From NCBI RefSeq assembly GCF_046536515.1, contig NZ_JAWDMQ010000018.1, positions 1 through 26,980 on the forward strand: a stretch of 26,980 nt of DNA, written 5' to 3'. Positions 7,036 through 14,241 of the stretch are shown here, piece after piece; within the stretch, counting starts at the first letter, position 1, and each line of letters starts with the position of its first letter. Origin of the DNA: Caldisphaera sp046536515. GTDB lineage: Archaea; Thermoproteota; Thermoprotei_A; Sulfolobales; Acidilobaceae. The notes beneath the pieces were generated by a model. It searched no databases. It was not told the origin of the DNA and saw nothing but the letters and a program-made list of their open reading frames with translations. Position numbers and translations under genes: made by a program.

Positions 7036-8203
7036 GACTACTCACCTCCATTGGTTTTATTTCCTTTTCAACATTTACTTCCCTTTCTTCAATAATTTCT
7101 AATTCTTTCCTAGCTCCATAATAGTCAATTATTTTTTCTCTAAGTTTTATGAAGAGTATTATGAATACTACTTGAAAAGCTGGTAAAAGTGAAGGTGCCA
7201 TTGATGCAAGAAATGCAATCTGTGGACCAAGGGATGCAAGCGCCATGGTACTAATTGCAATAGCTGTAGCTTCATTCTTCGGAATACCAGTAAGTATTGT
7301 AACCATGGATGAGCTGTATGATGTTTCATTTTTCCTATTTAGTTTAACATACTTAAATAATACAGTAAAGATGGTAAGCGATACAGAACCAAAAACCATG
7401 GCCGAATAGAATACTCCAAGTACGTCTTTAATGTGGGTAATCAGCACACCGGAATGAGCGAAGAAAATTGTGAAAATTATTATCAGCATGCCAAGCATTG
7501 TAAGAGAAGGGAAAAGGGGACTTATTTTCTTGAATTTTTTCTGTCCCATTTTTCTAACCATTGCTTCATGTGTAGGTATAGCAAGGATAAGAGGTATAAC
7601 CAATACTTCAATTATGGTCATAACTAGTCCCATTTCAACGTGAGAAATTGCTGCACTAGAAAGTGCAAATCCCCTGAGTTCGTTTGCAAGAACGCTATGT
7701 ATATAAAGCGATGTTTCAACTGGAATTAATACAAGCGAAAGAATAAAAGAAAGAGCAACCATGGCTGTTGCTGAGTTTATATCTGCTCTCATCAACCCCA
7801 CATATCCAATGCTCATTGATGAGCAAGGGACAAGCCATGCTATAAATAACCCAAGCCTTACATATGGATTACCAATAAAAAGATCTCCCAGAAAAAGTGC
7901 CATTAAAGGTCCATAGACAAAGTTAAGAATTATTACAGCTGTAACAACTTTTAAATTTCTAAATGCATTTCCCAGCGCTTTAACATTGAGCATCAACATC
8001 ATTGGAAAGATCATTATGTATATTGATGCCATTTCAATAATTTGAAGCAAATTTATGTGATTATGAACCCAGCCCATATCATAATAACCTGCTAATAACC
8101 CTATGATTATCATCAACCCTACATAAAGGCCAAGCCATTTGTCAAGATTCGACCTTAATTTTTCCAATTTGCTGGTATTTTGCTCAAGACTACCCAAAGC
8201 CAT
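7028..8203 (-). CDS. ACR3/bile-acid-sodium-symporter-like membrane transporter
   Basis: About 391 residues with ten hydrophobic helices. FPMMLMLNV in helix 2-3 and the region WLVPCSSMSIGYVGLMRAD followed by a second GIPKNEATAIA segment resemble the ACR3 arsenite permease branch of the BART superfamily, including the Cys at the helix-4 position (VPCSSM) where ACR3 has its essential cysteine. Substrate could be arsenite or another anion; there is no ArsR or ArsC gene nearby. The C-terminus is charged (EEREVNVEKEIK). The start may be ATG 8203 or GTG 8206. A TATA-like TTTATATACA on the minus strand (8250-8259) suits a short leader. It is translationally coupled to the downstream Usp gene. Confidence 0.75.
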   Translation of the reverse strand: MALGSLEQNTSKLEKLRSNLDKWLGLYVGLMIIIGLLAGYYDMGWVHNHINLLQIIEMASIYIMIFPMMLMLNVKALGNAFRNLKVVTAVIILNFVYGPLMALFLGDLFIGNPYVRLGLFIAWLVPCSSMSIGYVGLMRADINSATAMVALSFILSLVLIPVETSLYIHSVLANELRGFALSSAAISHVEMGLVMTIIEVLVIPLILAIPTHEAMVRKMGQKKFKKISPLFPSLTMLGMLIIIFTIFFAHSGVLITHIKDVLGVFYSAMVFGSVSLTIFTVLFKYVKLNRKNETSYSSSMVTILTGIPKNEATAIAISTMALASLGPQIAFLASMAPSLLPAFQVVFIILFIKLREKIIDYYGARKELEIIEEREVNVEKEIKPMEVSSHE

Positions 8204-8249
8204 CACCTAATAACCTATATCTCGCTCACTATCGATTTAATAGAGTTGG

Positions 8250-8262
8250 TTGTATATAAATT
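8250..8262 (-). promoter_or_regulatory. TATA box of the transporter-usp operon
   Basis: On the minus strand AATTTATATACAA lies about 45-55 bases before the ATG at 8203, placing transcription start near 8225-8230. It sits in the gap between the operon and the graveyard region; the rest of 8207-8566 holds only the R2 repeat and A/T-rich sequence. Confidence 0.45.
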
Positions 8263-8299
8263 ATTTACTGACTGGTCAGGTGGGTTTATAAGTTTCTTT

Positions 8300-8340
8300 T
8301 GATAATTTTCAAGACAAACCCCCTTTTGTAAGGGCGGTAG
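8300..8340 (+). repeat. Eroded right-end-like hairpin module, copy R2
   Basis: TGATAATTTTCAAGACAAACC then CCCTT (8321-8325), loop TTGT, AAGGG (8330-8334) and CGG. It aligns with the TGATAAAGCGAACGACAA leader and hairpin of R1 and R5 but with several substitutions, so it is an older or more decayed copy. No transposase frame is attached. Confidence 0.4.
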
Positions 8341-8575
8341 TTCACGGTAATCTTTATACTATTAAGGAGTAATTATCGCAAAATCTATAGTAGTTAATAA
8401 CTTTTATATTAATTGTCTATCTTTTTATTTTGAATAAATCTTTCATTATGAGATATCCTGAAACATTCATTTCATTAAATTATGGGAAAGAAGAGAAATT
8501 AAAAATCATAGCATATATTATTCAAAGAGAAATATTTTATAGTTAAAATTAATTAATGTATTAAGGGTGAGAAAA

Positions 8576-8715
8576 GTGAGCTCAATAATTCTTAAGGGAA
8601 GATTATTTACAGGTTATGAAATAATTGAAAATGGAGAGTTAAAAATAACAGGGAATATAATAGAAAGAGTTGGAGAAAGAGATTCCTTTGACATAAATAA
8701 AGATGATAAAGTTTT
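8576..8715 (+). pseudogene. Amidohydrolase, N-terminal fragment
   Basis: The frame starts at GTG 8576 behind GGGTGA (GTG 8567 is also possible) and encodes SSIILKGRLFTGYEIIENG and GNIIERVGE, the small N-terminal beta-sandwich typical of metal-dependent amidohydrolases. After about 46 residues the reading frame runs into the right-end-like module R3 and stops at 8767. No HxH metal site or TIM barrel follows, so this is a dead 5' fragment, cut by a mobile-element insertion or deletion. Confidence 0.6.
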
Positions 8716-8766
8716 TGATAAAGAGAACGGCAAACCTAGCCCTTTAGGACGGGGTAAAATTTTTTA
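8716..8766 (+). repeat. Right-end-like hairpin module, copy R3
   Basis: TGATAAAGAGAACGGCAAACC, then a CCCTTTAGG core, GACGGGGTAAAA and a T6 run. It matches R1 closely in leader and in the GGGGTAAARTTTTTTAAA tail, although its stem is weaker. It interrupts the amidohydrolase frame and lies 35 bases before the omegaRNA-like unit R4 on the same strand. Confidence 0.6.
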
Positions 8767-8800
8767 AATCAAAAATACTATTTCTATTTGAAATGCCTTT

Positions 8801-8953
8801 AGATGCCTTCGTCTGGTCAACTCTTAAAGCATGAGGAGCGGGAGCCGATTTCTCCCGCAATATCGGCTTGGTGGATAATAGAGTAGCACTCATAAAGGAG
8901 TGTAACCCTTAAGACCTCAGGAAACTCACCCTTCAGGGCGGGGAGGAGGTCAG
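8801..8953 (+). ncRNA. OmegaRNA-like structured unit R4 with right end, no tnpB
   Basis: Aligns over its whole length with R9 (25184-25330, minus): shared blocks CTGGTCAACT, ATAATAGAGTAGC, TGTAACCCT.AAGAC.TCA.GAAAC and a GGTC.G end. It contains GCGGGAG (8838-8844)/CTCCCGC (8852-8858), and the loop CCGAT (8845-8849) can pair with ATCGG (8862-8866) as a pseudoknot. It ends in CCCTTCAGGGCGGGGAGGAGGTCAG spread over 8929-8953, the classical archaeal TnpB-element right end. No transposase or nuclease frame is present. The sequence that would serve as guide (from 8954) is the antisense of the flavin reductase fragment. Transcription is unproven. Confidence 0.6.
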
Positions 8954-9631
8954 ATTGCTTTAAAGCCATTTTTTATAGCTTCATTTTCAGTTAATCCCGT
9001 CTTTGCTATTAAATAATCTTTATATTTTGTTATAGCCGTTCCAACTAAACCCGAAAACTTATAATTTATACCACCTATATGATTTCCTGCTGTAAATCTC
9101 ATTTTCCCAGCAACTGGAGCAAATGGTTGCCAATCAGGTTTTCCTGTTATAATGTTTCTTGATTGCGCCACGTCTCCAACTGCATAAACCTCTTTCATAT
9201 ATGTTCTCATATATTGATCAGTATTAATTGCCTTAGTTTCTCCAATAAAATTATTTCCTTTAACCAGATCTGTATTAGGTTCCACTCCTAAAGCTACTAT
9301 TGTACCATCAACTTCATATTTGTTTTTGTTAGTTATAACTAATCTTCCTCCCTTATTTATTTCCAAGGTTTCTTCATTTAATTTCAATAACAAGTCTTTT
9401 GAAACAGTATCATTAATATAATGAGCCATATCCTCATCTAGAATTTTATTTAGCAAATAAGGATTTTTATGAATTAATATAACCTGTTTTCCATTTTTTA
9501 CTAATGCTTCAGCTATCTCAATTCCTAATATACCCCTACTTATTATATCTATTTTATCTAGATTTCATTATATTTTCTTTTAATTCCCTTGCAAAAGCTG
9601 GATGATGTACATAGAAAATTCTTGACTCATT
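8950..9631 (-). pseudogene. FAD-dependent pyridine nucleotide-disulfide oxidoreductase, fragment (NADH oxidase/CoA-disulfide reductase-like)
   Basis: Minus-strand translation gives VHHPAFARELKENIMKS, a frameshift near 9565, then SRGILGIEIAEALVKNGKQV, ALGVEPNT and the FAD-binding YMRTYMKEVYAVGDVAQ followed by GKPDWQPFAPVAGKM. This is the NAD(P)-binding and FAD-closing part of the Nox/Cdr family. The N-terminal FAD domain with the redox cysteine is absent, and the C-terminal dimerisation domain is cut at FKAI by the right end R4. Right end R5 abuts its upstream side (9632). The fragment is therefore bounded on both sides by mobile-element ends and carries a frameshift as well; it is not functional. 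Confidence 0.8.
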
Positions 9632-9680
9632 CTGACCTTTTCCCCGCCCTGAAGGGCGAGGTTTGTCGTTCGCTTTATCA
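9632..9680 (-). repeat. Right-end module, copy R5
   Basis: On the minus strand it reads TGATAAAGCGAACGACAAAC, then CTCGCCCTTCAGGGCGGGG and AAAAGGTCAG. It is the best preserved copy and joins the leader seen in R1/R3/R7 to the GGTCAG end seen in R4, showing that both belong to one family. It lies at the broken 5' side of the reductase fragment. No tnpA or tnpB frame is linked. Confidence 0.65.
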
Positions 9681-9773
9681 AGAAGTAGGGATCCAGTAAT
9701 ATTAGCAGCAAGATCTTTAATGACGGGTTTTAGATAATTAATAACTTTATTAAATTTTTAAAAGACTATATTA

Positions 9774-10421
9774 TCAAAAATCTTCTTGTAAATTTCCTCC
9801 TTTAACAATCTCTATAAATGTTTGACCTATTTCCCATAATTTAACTGTATCATGCTCATTAGGTCTTGGTCTAGAAGATAGATATACTCCGTATGGCTCA
9901 AAGAAATTTTTCTTTGGCTTGCCATAAGGGGAAAAAACTATAAATTCCTCAACGTTTCTTATTACGCTTAAAAGCATCTTATCTATGTAATTATATATTT
10001 CGCATACCCTATCATTTATTCTTTCTAAGGCCGTAATTCCAGCTATTATTGGCCCTTCATTTAAGTTTTCTAATATTTCATTCATTACTCCATCTATTTC
10101 TTCTTGATATGAAATTCCTTGATCTATATTAATATTAAAAACTCCATAAGTTGGATTTGTGATAGGGATGTTAATTAATATTGGTTTAATTAACTTTACT
10201 AATGGTAGTTCAGAAACATCATAGTTTAGGTTTTTTGAATCAACTTTTTTTAAACTAAGTATTGAGAGCCATGATGATATTGTATTTTGAGGTGGATTAT
10301 TTTCAACAACACCTCTAAATGAGTTATCTAATAAATACAATAAAGTTTTAGGTCTACATTTCATAAATTCTCCATAACTTAATGCATCAATACCAATTAA
10401 TGCAGCTTTGCTTGCAACCAT
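9774..10421 (-). CDS. Alkaline-phosphatase-superfamily-like protein (phosphodiesterase/nucleotide pyrophosphatase-like)
   Basis: 215 residues. The N-terminus (AALIGIDALSYGEFMK, then LLDNSFRGVVENNPPQNTISSWLSIL) follows the pattern of type I phosphodiesterase/nucleotide pyrophosphatases, where a beta strand with a metal Asp is followed by the nucleophile Thr/Ser region after P-P-x-T. Here N-T-I-S-S occupies that place. At the C-terminus, FIVFSPYG and NEHDTVKLWE loosely resemble the late metal-site region, but the usual SDHG motif is not seen. It is short for the family (usually over 350), so it may be a degenerate or binding-only member. Its start overlaps the thioredoxin gene by 25 bases, implying one operon. 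Confidence 0.5.
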   Translation of the reverse strand: MVASKAALIGIDALSYGEFMKCRPKTLLYLLDNSFRGVVENNPPQNTISSWLSILSLKKVDSKNLNYDVSELPLVKLIKPILINIPITNPTYGVFNINIDQGISYQEEIDGVMNEILENLNEGPIIAGITALERINDRVCEIYNYIDKMLLSVIRNVEEFIVFSPYGKPKKNFFEPYGVYLSSRPRPNEHDTVKLWEIGQTFIEIVKGGNLQEDF

Positions 10422-10822
10422 TGTATTCTCTCCTCGAGGACTTCATAAGGGACAACCCCTATAATTCTGTCAACAGGCTCTCCATTAAAGAATAACATAG
10501 TTGTTGGCAAGCTCATTATATAATATTTGCTAGCTGTTATTGGAGATTCATCTGCATTAACTTTTGCAAATCTAATTTCTGTATATTTTCCAGATAAGTC
10601 TTCTAACATAGGAGAAAGTATATGGCATGGTGCACACCATGGAGCCCAAAAATCAATAACAACTGCTTTGTTTTTTGATATGAATTCGTCAAAATTGCTG
10701 TCATTTAATTCTACAGGTTCTGTATTTACAATTTCCTCATTTTTCTTAGTAGATTCTTTAATTATTTCCATAGCTTTTCTTGATAATATTTCCTTTAGTT
10801 CTGGATCATCTATGTCTGGCAT
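10397..10822 (-). CDS. trx: Thioredoxin with N-terminal extension
   Basis: 141 residues. The thioredoxin domain starts near residue 36 and carries FWAPWCAPC (active-site Cys63 and Cys66) and the cis-proline loop SLPTT. It reduces protein disulfides in the cytoplasm. The first 35 residues are charged and helical (DDPELKEILSRKAMEIIKES), similar in style to the PDCD5/TFAR19 N-terminal helix and to extensions on other crenarchaeal thioredoxins; its purpose is unknown. ATG 10822 has little leader: a TATA-like TTTATACC lies about 30 bases upstream on the minus strand (10847-10854), so the mRNA is probably leaderless. It is followed by the phosphodiesterase-like gene with overlap. Confidence 0.9.
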   Translation of the reverse strand: MPDIDDPELKEILSRKAMEIIKESTKKNEEIVNTEPVELNDSNFDEFISKNKAVVIDFWAPWCAPCHILSPMLEDLSGKYTEIRFAKVNADESPITASKYYIMSLPTTMLFFNGEPVDRIIGVVPYEVLEERIQWLQAKLH

Positions 10823-11060
10823 GTCTAATCGCCTTAAATTTTATGTTAGGTATAAATGTTTAAAAGCATTGCTATAAATTTTAATTAATTTATATTTTTA
10901 ATTATAAAAGTTTTGTATTTTAATTACTATAAACTAAAATTTTTTAGTAATACAGAATATTATAACAATTATGAGTTCTGTTAATAGGTTAAATTAGTGT
11001 AAAGCACGAATAGCTTAATAAGCTCTATTTTTGCAAAATACATTAGAAAAATAGGAGGGC
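10823..11060. promoter_or_regulatory. Divergent promoter region between trx and speD
   Basis: A/T-rich 238-base gap with the trx TATA box at its left end. On the right, a small hairpin TAGCTT (11011-11016)/AAGCT (11020-11024) followed by a T-run (11027-11032) lies about 30 bases before the speD start and could be a leader structure. AGGAGGG at 11053-11059 is a strong ribosome-binding site for speD, so that transcript has a leader. Confidence 0.35.
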
Positions 11061-11504
11061 ATGAACTTAGAAGTGAATGAAGAATCGCGTAGTGGCGTGG
11101 ACTTTATTGTTGGAAAGCACGTTTATGGTAGTTTATATGGTTTAAAACCAGAAATAGCTGATGACGAGGAACTTATAAGGCAAACAGTTCTTGATGCAGT
11201 AAAAGCAGCTAATGCAACACTTATACAATTAATGAGCTGGAAAATACCGGGAATTAAAGGAGGCGTCTCAGTAATGGCGCTTGTTAATGAAAGCCACATA
11301 GTTGTTCACACTTGGAAAGAGTATAGGTATGCAACTGTTGACGTCTATACATGTGGAAATCACACAAATCCTGAAAAGGCATACAAATTAATTGTGGAAA
11401 GGCTAAAGCCTGAGTACTATTCGTATAATTATGCAGACAGAACGCAATTCCCTACATCAAGTCCTGTAAAGAAAGAAATAAATTACGAAGCAATATCCAG
11501 TTAA
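11061..11504 (+). CDS. speD: SpeD-family pyruvoyl decarboxylase proenzyme (S-adenosylmethionine or arginine decarboxylase)
   Basis: 147 residues. VGKHVYGSLYG, NESHIVVHTW and DVYTCG are the prokaryotic SpeD signatures. Cleavage before Ser78 in E-S-H gives the pyruvoyl cofactor; His83 and Cys98 match the processing and proton-donor residues. The enzyme makes either decarboxylated AdoMet for spermidine or agmatine from arginine. Crenarchaeota (established for Sulfolobus) have two close paralogues, one for each substrate, and I cannot tell them apart here. Nearby mtnP recycles methylthioadenosine, the by-product of spermidine synthesis, which fits either. The ATG follows AGGAGGG. Confidence 0.85.
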   Translation: MNLEVNEESRSGVDFIVGKHVYGSLYGLKPEIADDEELIRQTVLDAVKAANATLIQLMSWKIPGIKGGVSVMALVNESHIVVHTWKEYRYATVDVYTCGNHTNPEKAYKLIVERLKPEYYSYNYADRTQFPTSSPVKKEINYEAISS

Positions 11505-11592
11505 ATTTAATTTAGATTTGAATTTGTTTTTATTAAAATTTCTTTAATGGATATATAAAGAAAGTTTTATGAAATAGGTATATCAAATAAAA

Positions 11593-11651
11593 TGATAAAA
11601 GAGAAACAACAATCTTTGTTTTTTAAGGCAGGGTGAAGATTTAAACTTCAC
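11593..11651. terminator. Eroded repeat with hairpin between convergent speD and moaB
   Basis: GTGAAG (11633-11638)/CTTCAC (11646-11651) is a perfect hairpin between two converging genes, with T-rich sequence on either side, so it could stop both transcripts. The preceding 40 bases (TGATAAAAGAGAAACAAC, then AAGGCAGGGTGAAG) look like a heavily decayed TGATAAAGCGAACGACAA right-end module. Confidence 0.35.
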
Positions 11652-11655
11652 TTTG

Positions 11656-12135
11656 TTATGAATTATGTGGAATTCCGTTAAGTTGTTCTACTATATGATT
11701 TGCGATAGGCAATAAAATTTCTAAGGATATTTTTACTGCAGATGGATTACCTGGGCTTACTACTACCAAGCACTTATCTAAAATAAATGCATTTGCTCTG
11801 CTCAATATAGCTCTATAGCCAATTTCATTTAGACTTTTTGATCTATGAAGTTCTCCAAAGCCTGGTAAAACGTCTCTAGCTAGTGGTTTTACTATATCAA
11901 TAGTTATGTCTTTAGGAGAAATACCAGTTCCCCCAGTCATTAATATTATATCAGAAAACTTTATAGCATTATTTAATGAATTTAATATTTCATCTTTATC
12001 GTTTCTGACTATTGTTTTAAGCTTAAGTTCATGTCCGCTTTCCCCAATCATTTTTTCAACAATGGGCGTTATCTCATCTTTTTTCTTATCATAATATACG
12101 CTGTCACTAGTTATTATTAAGGCAAATCTTACCAT
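11656..12135 (-). CDS. moaB: MoaB/MogA-family molybdopterin biosynthesis protein
   Basis: 159 residues from ATG 12135. TGGTGISPKDITIDIV is the MoaB/MogA molybdopterin-binding motif and SPGNPSAVK is the second conserved loop. The enzyme adenylates molybdopterin before metal insertion (molybdenum or tungsten). The frame could extend upstream to 12231, but that would overlap the divergent mtnP gene, and GAGGTGAG lies just before 12135, so I take the shorter form. TTGTATAAATC on the minus strand (about 12156-12166) is a reasonable TATA box. Confidence 0.85.
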   Translation of the reverse strand: MVRFALIITSDSVYYDKKKDEITPIVEKMIGESGHELKLKTIVRNDKDEILNSLNNAIKFSDIILMTGGTGISPKDITIDIVKPLARDVLPGFGELHRSKSLNEIGYRAILSRANAFILDKCLVVVSPGNPSAVKISLEILLPIANHIVEQLNGIPHNS

Positions 12136-12206
12136 AATTCTCACCTCATTAACTAGATTTATACAAAAATTAAAACCTATCCTTGCATTAATAATATGGT
12201 GATATA

Positions 12207-13034
12207 ATGGTTGTACAGCTTTCAATTCCAAAAGACGTTAAAGCCCATGTAGCTATAATTGGTGGCTCAGGACTATATCAGGCAGACATAATTGAAGACT
12301 CTAAAGAAGTAAAAATACATACTCCATATGGAGAGCCAAGCGACTATTTAACAGTAGGATATATAAAAGGTGTAAAGGTTGCATTTTTGCCAAGGCACGG
12401 AAGGGGGCATAAATTTCCACCGCATATGGTAAATTATAGAGCTAATATATGGGCTTTAAAATCCATTGGCGTAAAATATGTAATTAGCGTTTCAGCTGTT
12501 GGAAGCTTAAATGAAAACATGAAGCCTGGAGATTTTGTTATACCTGACCAATTTATTGATATGACGAAACTAAGAAAATATACATTTTTTGATGGCCCTA
12601 TAACAGTACACGTAAGTATGGCGGATCCGTTTTGTGAGGATTTGAGCAAAAAAATATTTGAGTCATCAAAATCTTTAAATTATAGATCACATCTAGGCGG
12701 TACATACATATGTATAGAAGGTCCTAGATTCTCCACAAGAGCTGAAAGCAGGGTTTGGAAAGAGGTATTTAAAGCTGATATAATAGGTATGACGCTTGTT
12801 CCTGAAATAAATCTTGCTTGCGAAGCGCAAATGTGTTATTCAACATTAGCCATGGTTACAGATTACGATGTTTGGGCAGAAAAACCTGTTACAGCTGCTG
12901 AAGTGGAAAAAGTTATGACTCAAAATATTGAAGGTGCTAGAAAGATACTTTACGATGTTGTACCCAAATTAAAAGGAGATCCTGATGAAAATCAATGTAG
13001 TTGCTGTAAGGCGTTAGAACATGCAATACAATGA
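12207..13034 (+). CDS. mtnP: S-methyl-5'-thioadenosine phosphorylase
   Basis: 275 residues. It splits methylthioadenosine with phosphate into adenine and methylthioribose-1-phosphate, recycling the by-product of polyamine synthesis. Visible family motifs: IIGGSGLY, LPRHGRGHKFPPHMVNYRAN, SAVGSL, GGTYICIEGPRFSTRAE, GMT...PE and TDYDVWAE. The C-terminal CSCC cluster (residues 264-267) matches the CxC disulfide motif that stabilises Sulfolobus MTAP II, pointing to a hyperthermophilic origin. ATG 12207 follows GGTGAT. The next gene begins 14 bases before its stop, so they are coupled. Confidence 0.93.
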   Translation: MVVQLSIPKDVKAHVAIIGGSGLYQADIIEDSKEVKIHTPYGEPSDYLTVGYIKGVKVAFLPRHGRGHKFPPHMVNYRANIWALKSIGVKYVISVSAVGSLNENMKPGDFVIPDQFIDMTKLRKYTFFDGPITVHVSMADPFCEDLSKKIFESSKSLNYRSHLGGTYICIEGPRFSTRAESRVWKEVFKADIIGMTLVPEINLACEAQMCYSTLAMVTDYDVWAEKPVTAAEVEKVMTQNIEGARKILYDVVPKLKGDPDENQCSCCKALEHAIQ

Positions 13035-13866
13035 GTTAAAAAGGGATCTGATTAAAGCTATAGAGGTAGCAAGGTCTTTAAAAAAACCTAGTTTAGATAA
13101 TAATGTATTAATAATATCTGATTATATTTCTAGAACTGCAGGAAAAATATTATATATTGGTTTACTTTCTTCTGGGAAAAAAGTCACAATATTAACTCCA
13201 ACGGAATCTGTAGAATATTCTTTACCTTATTATGAGCATTTTAACAATGTAATCATATTTTCATCGAATTCAAAAGATTTTAGGTCTGTCCATGCAGCAG
13301 AGGTTTCTAGGTTAATGGATGTAGAGGTTAGCTTTGTTTCTCCAAGAATGGAAGATACTTTAGAAGAAAGGCTTGAATACCTTAATGTTAATAGAATATT
13401 AGTTAATTCAAAAACACCTATTATTACAAATAGCATAGCTTCATTGTTATGGGTTCCTGAAGATTTAGGCGACAGGTATGAGAGAATTAAAAGAGAAATA
13501 GATGATCTAGAGAATTCTTATGAATGGCTTGTTAGCAAATACGGTTCTATTATTGAAAAAATGAAAAATTTTAATGAAGAATTTGTAATGTTTTATACCC
13601 CATCAACTGAGGCAGGTGCTATTTATTGCTATAATGTTATTCAAAACTGTATATATATTTTGCCTATAGAACTTTTAAACAATAGGATAAAATATAGAAA
13701 ATATTTGATGACATCTACAGTTGATTCTTCTGATTTAAAAGACCTTATATTAATGCTAAAAATGAATTATTCTAATAATGAAGTTATAGAATTTAATACT
13801 GATCCTATAACAACAGGACTATACTCAATGCTATTTATATCTTTAATATCTAATAAACTAATTTAG
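13021..13866 (+). CDS. Conserved protein of unknown function downstream of mtnP
   Basis: 281 residues; I do not recognise a defined family. The first half alternates strands and helices (VLIISDYISRTAGKILYIG, KKVTILTPTES, NVIIFSSNS, VNRILVNS), suggestive of a Rossmann-like or SIS-like alpha/beta fold. A charged helical stretch (GDRYERIKREIDDLENSYEW, then EKMKNFNEE) follows near residues 150-190, and a second alpha/beta part ends the protein. It overlaps mtnP by 14 bases and abuts pth2 with no gap, so it is translated as part of an mtnP-unknown-pth2 operon. A role in sugar-phosphate or nucleotide handling is only a guess. Confidence 0.7.
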   Translation: MQYNELKRDLIKAIEVARSLKKPSLDNNVLIISDYISRTAGKILYIGLLSSGKKVTILTPTESVEYSLPYYEHFNNVIIFSSNSKDFRSVHAAEVSRLMDVEVSFVSPRMEDTLEERLEYLNVNRILVNSKTPIITNSIASLLWVPEDLGDRYERIKREIDDLENSYEWLVSKYGSIIEKMKNFNEEFVMFYTPSTEAGAIYCYNVIQNCIYILPIELLNNRIKYRKYLMTSTVDSSDLKDLILMLKMNYSNNEVIEFNTDPITTGLYSMLFISLISNKLI

Positions 13867-14241
13867 GTGCAGGGTTTGGGATTTAAACAATCAATAGTAT
13901 TAAGAAAAGATTTAAAAATGGGTCATGGTAAAGCGGCAGCTCAAGCTTCACATGCAAGTTGTGATGCTGTTTTTCAAATACTAGAATCTAATAGAAAGGA
14001 TTGGAAGGAATGGCTTGATCTATGGAAAAAAGGGGGTCAAATGAAGGTAGTATTAAGGGTTAATTCAAGAGAAGAAATAGAAGAAATATACGAACAGGCT
14101 ATAGAGCTAGGGTTGCCGTGTTCTATTATTAGTGATGCAGGAAGAACCCAACTTCCTCCAGGGACTATTACAGCTGTTTGCATAGGGCCTGCACCAGAAG
14201 AAACTGTTGATAAAATAACAGGCAAATTGAAATTATATTAA
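13867..14241 (+). CDS. pth: Peptidyl-tRNA hydrolase, archaeal/eukaryotic type (Pth2)
   Basis: 124 residues. It releases tRNA from prematurely dropped peptidyl-tRNA. RKDLKMGHGKAAAQASHAS is the Pth2 N-terminal motif with the catalytic lysine/histidine region, and ISDAGRTQLPPGTITAVCIGP is the second hallmark. Length is usual for the family. GTG 13867 begins directly after the preceding stop; TTG 13876, with AGGG close before it, is an alternative that would remove three residues. Last gene of the mtnP operon. Confidence 0.93.
   Translation: MQGLGFKQSIVLRKDLKMGHGKAAAQASHASCDAVFQILESNRKDWKEWLDLWKKGGQMKVVLRVNSREEIEEIYEQAIELGLPCSIISDAGRTQLPPGTITAVCIGPAPEETVDKITGKLKLY

Noticed and set aside
9681..9774. 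Frame through R5 and beyond (INYLKPVIKDLAANITGSLL) read as the missing N-terminus of the reductase
   Set aside because: The sequence upstream of R5 does not resemble the FAD domain of that family and the frame passes through the repeat itself.
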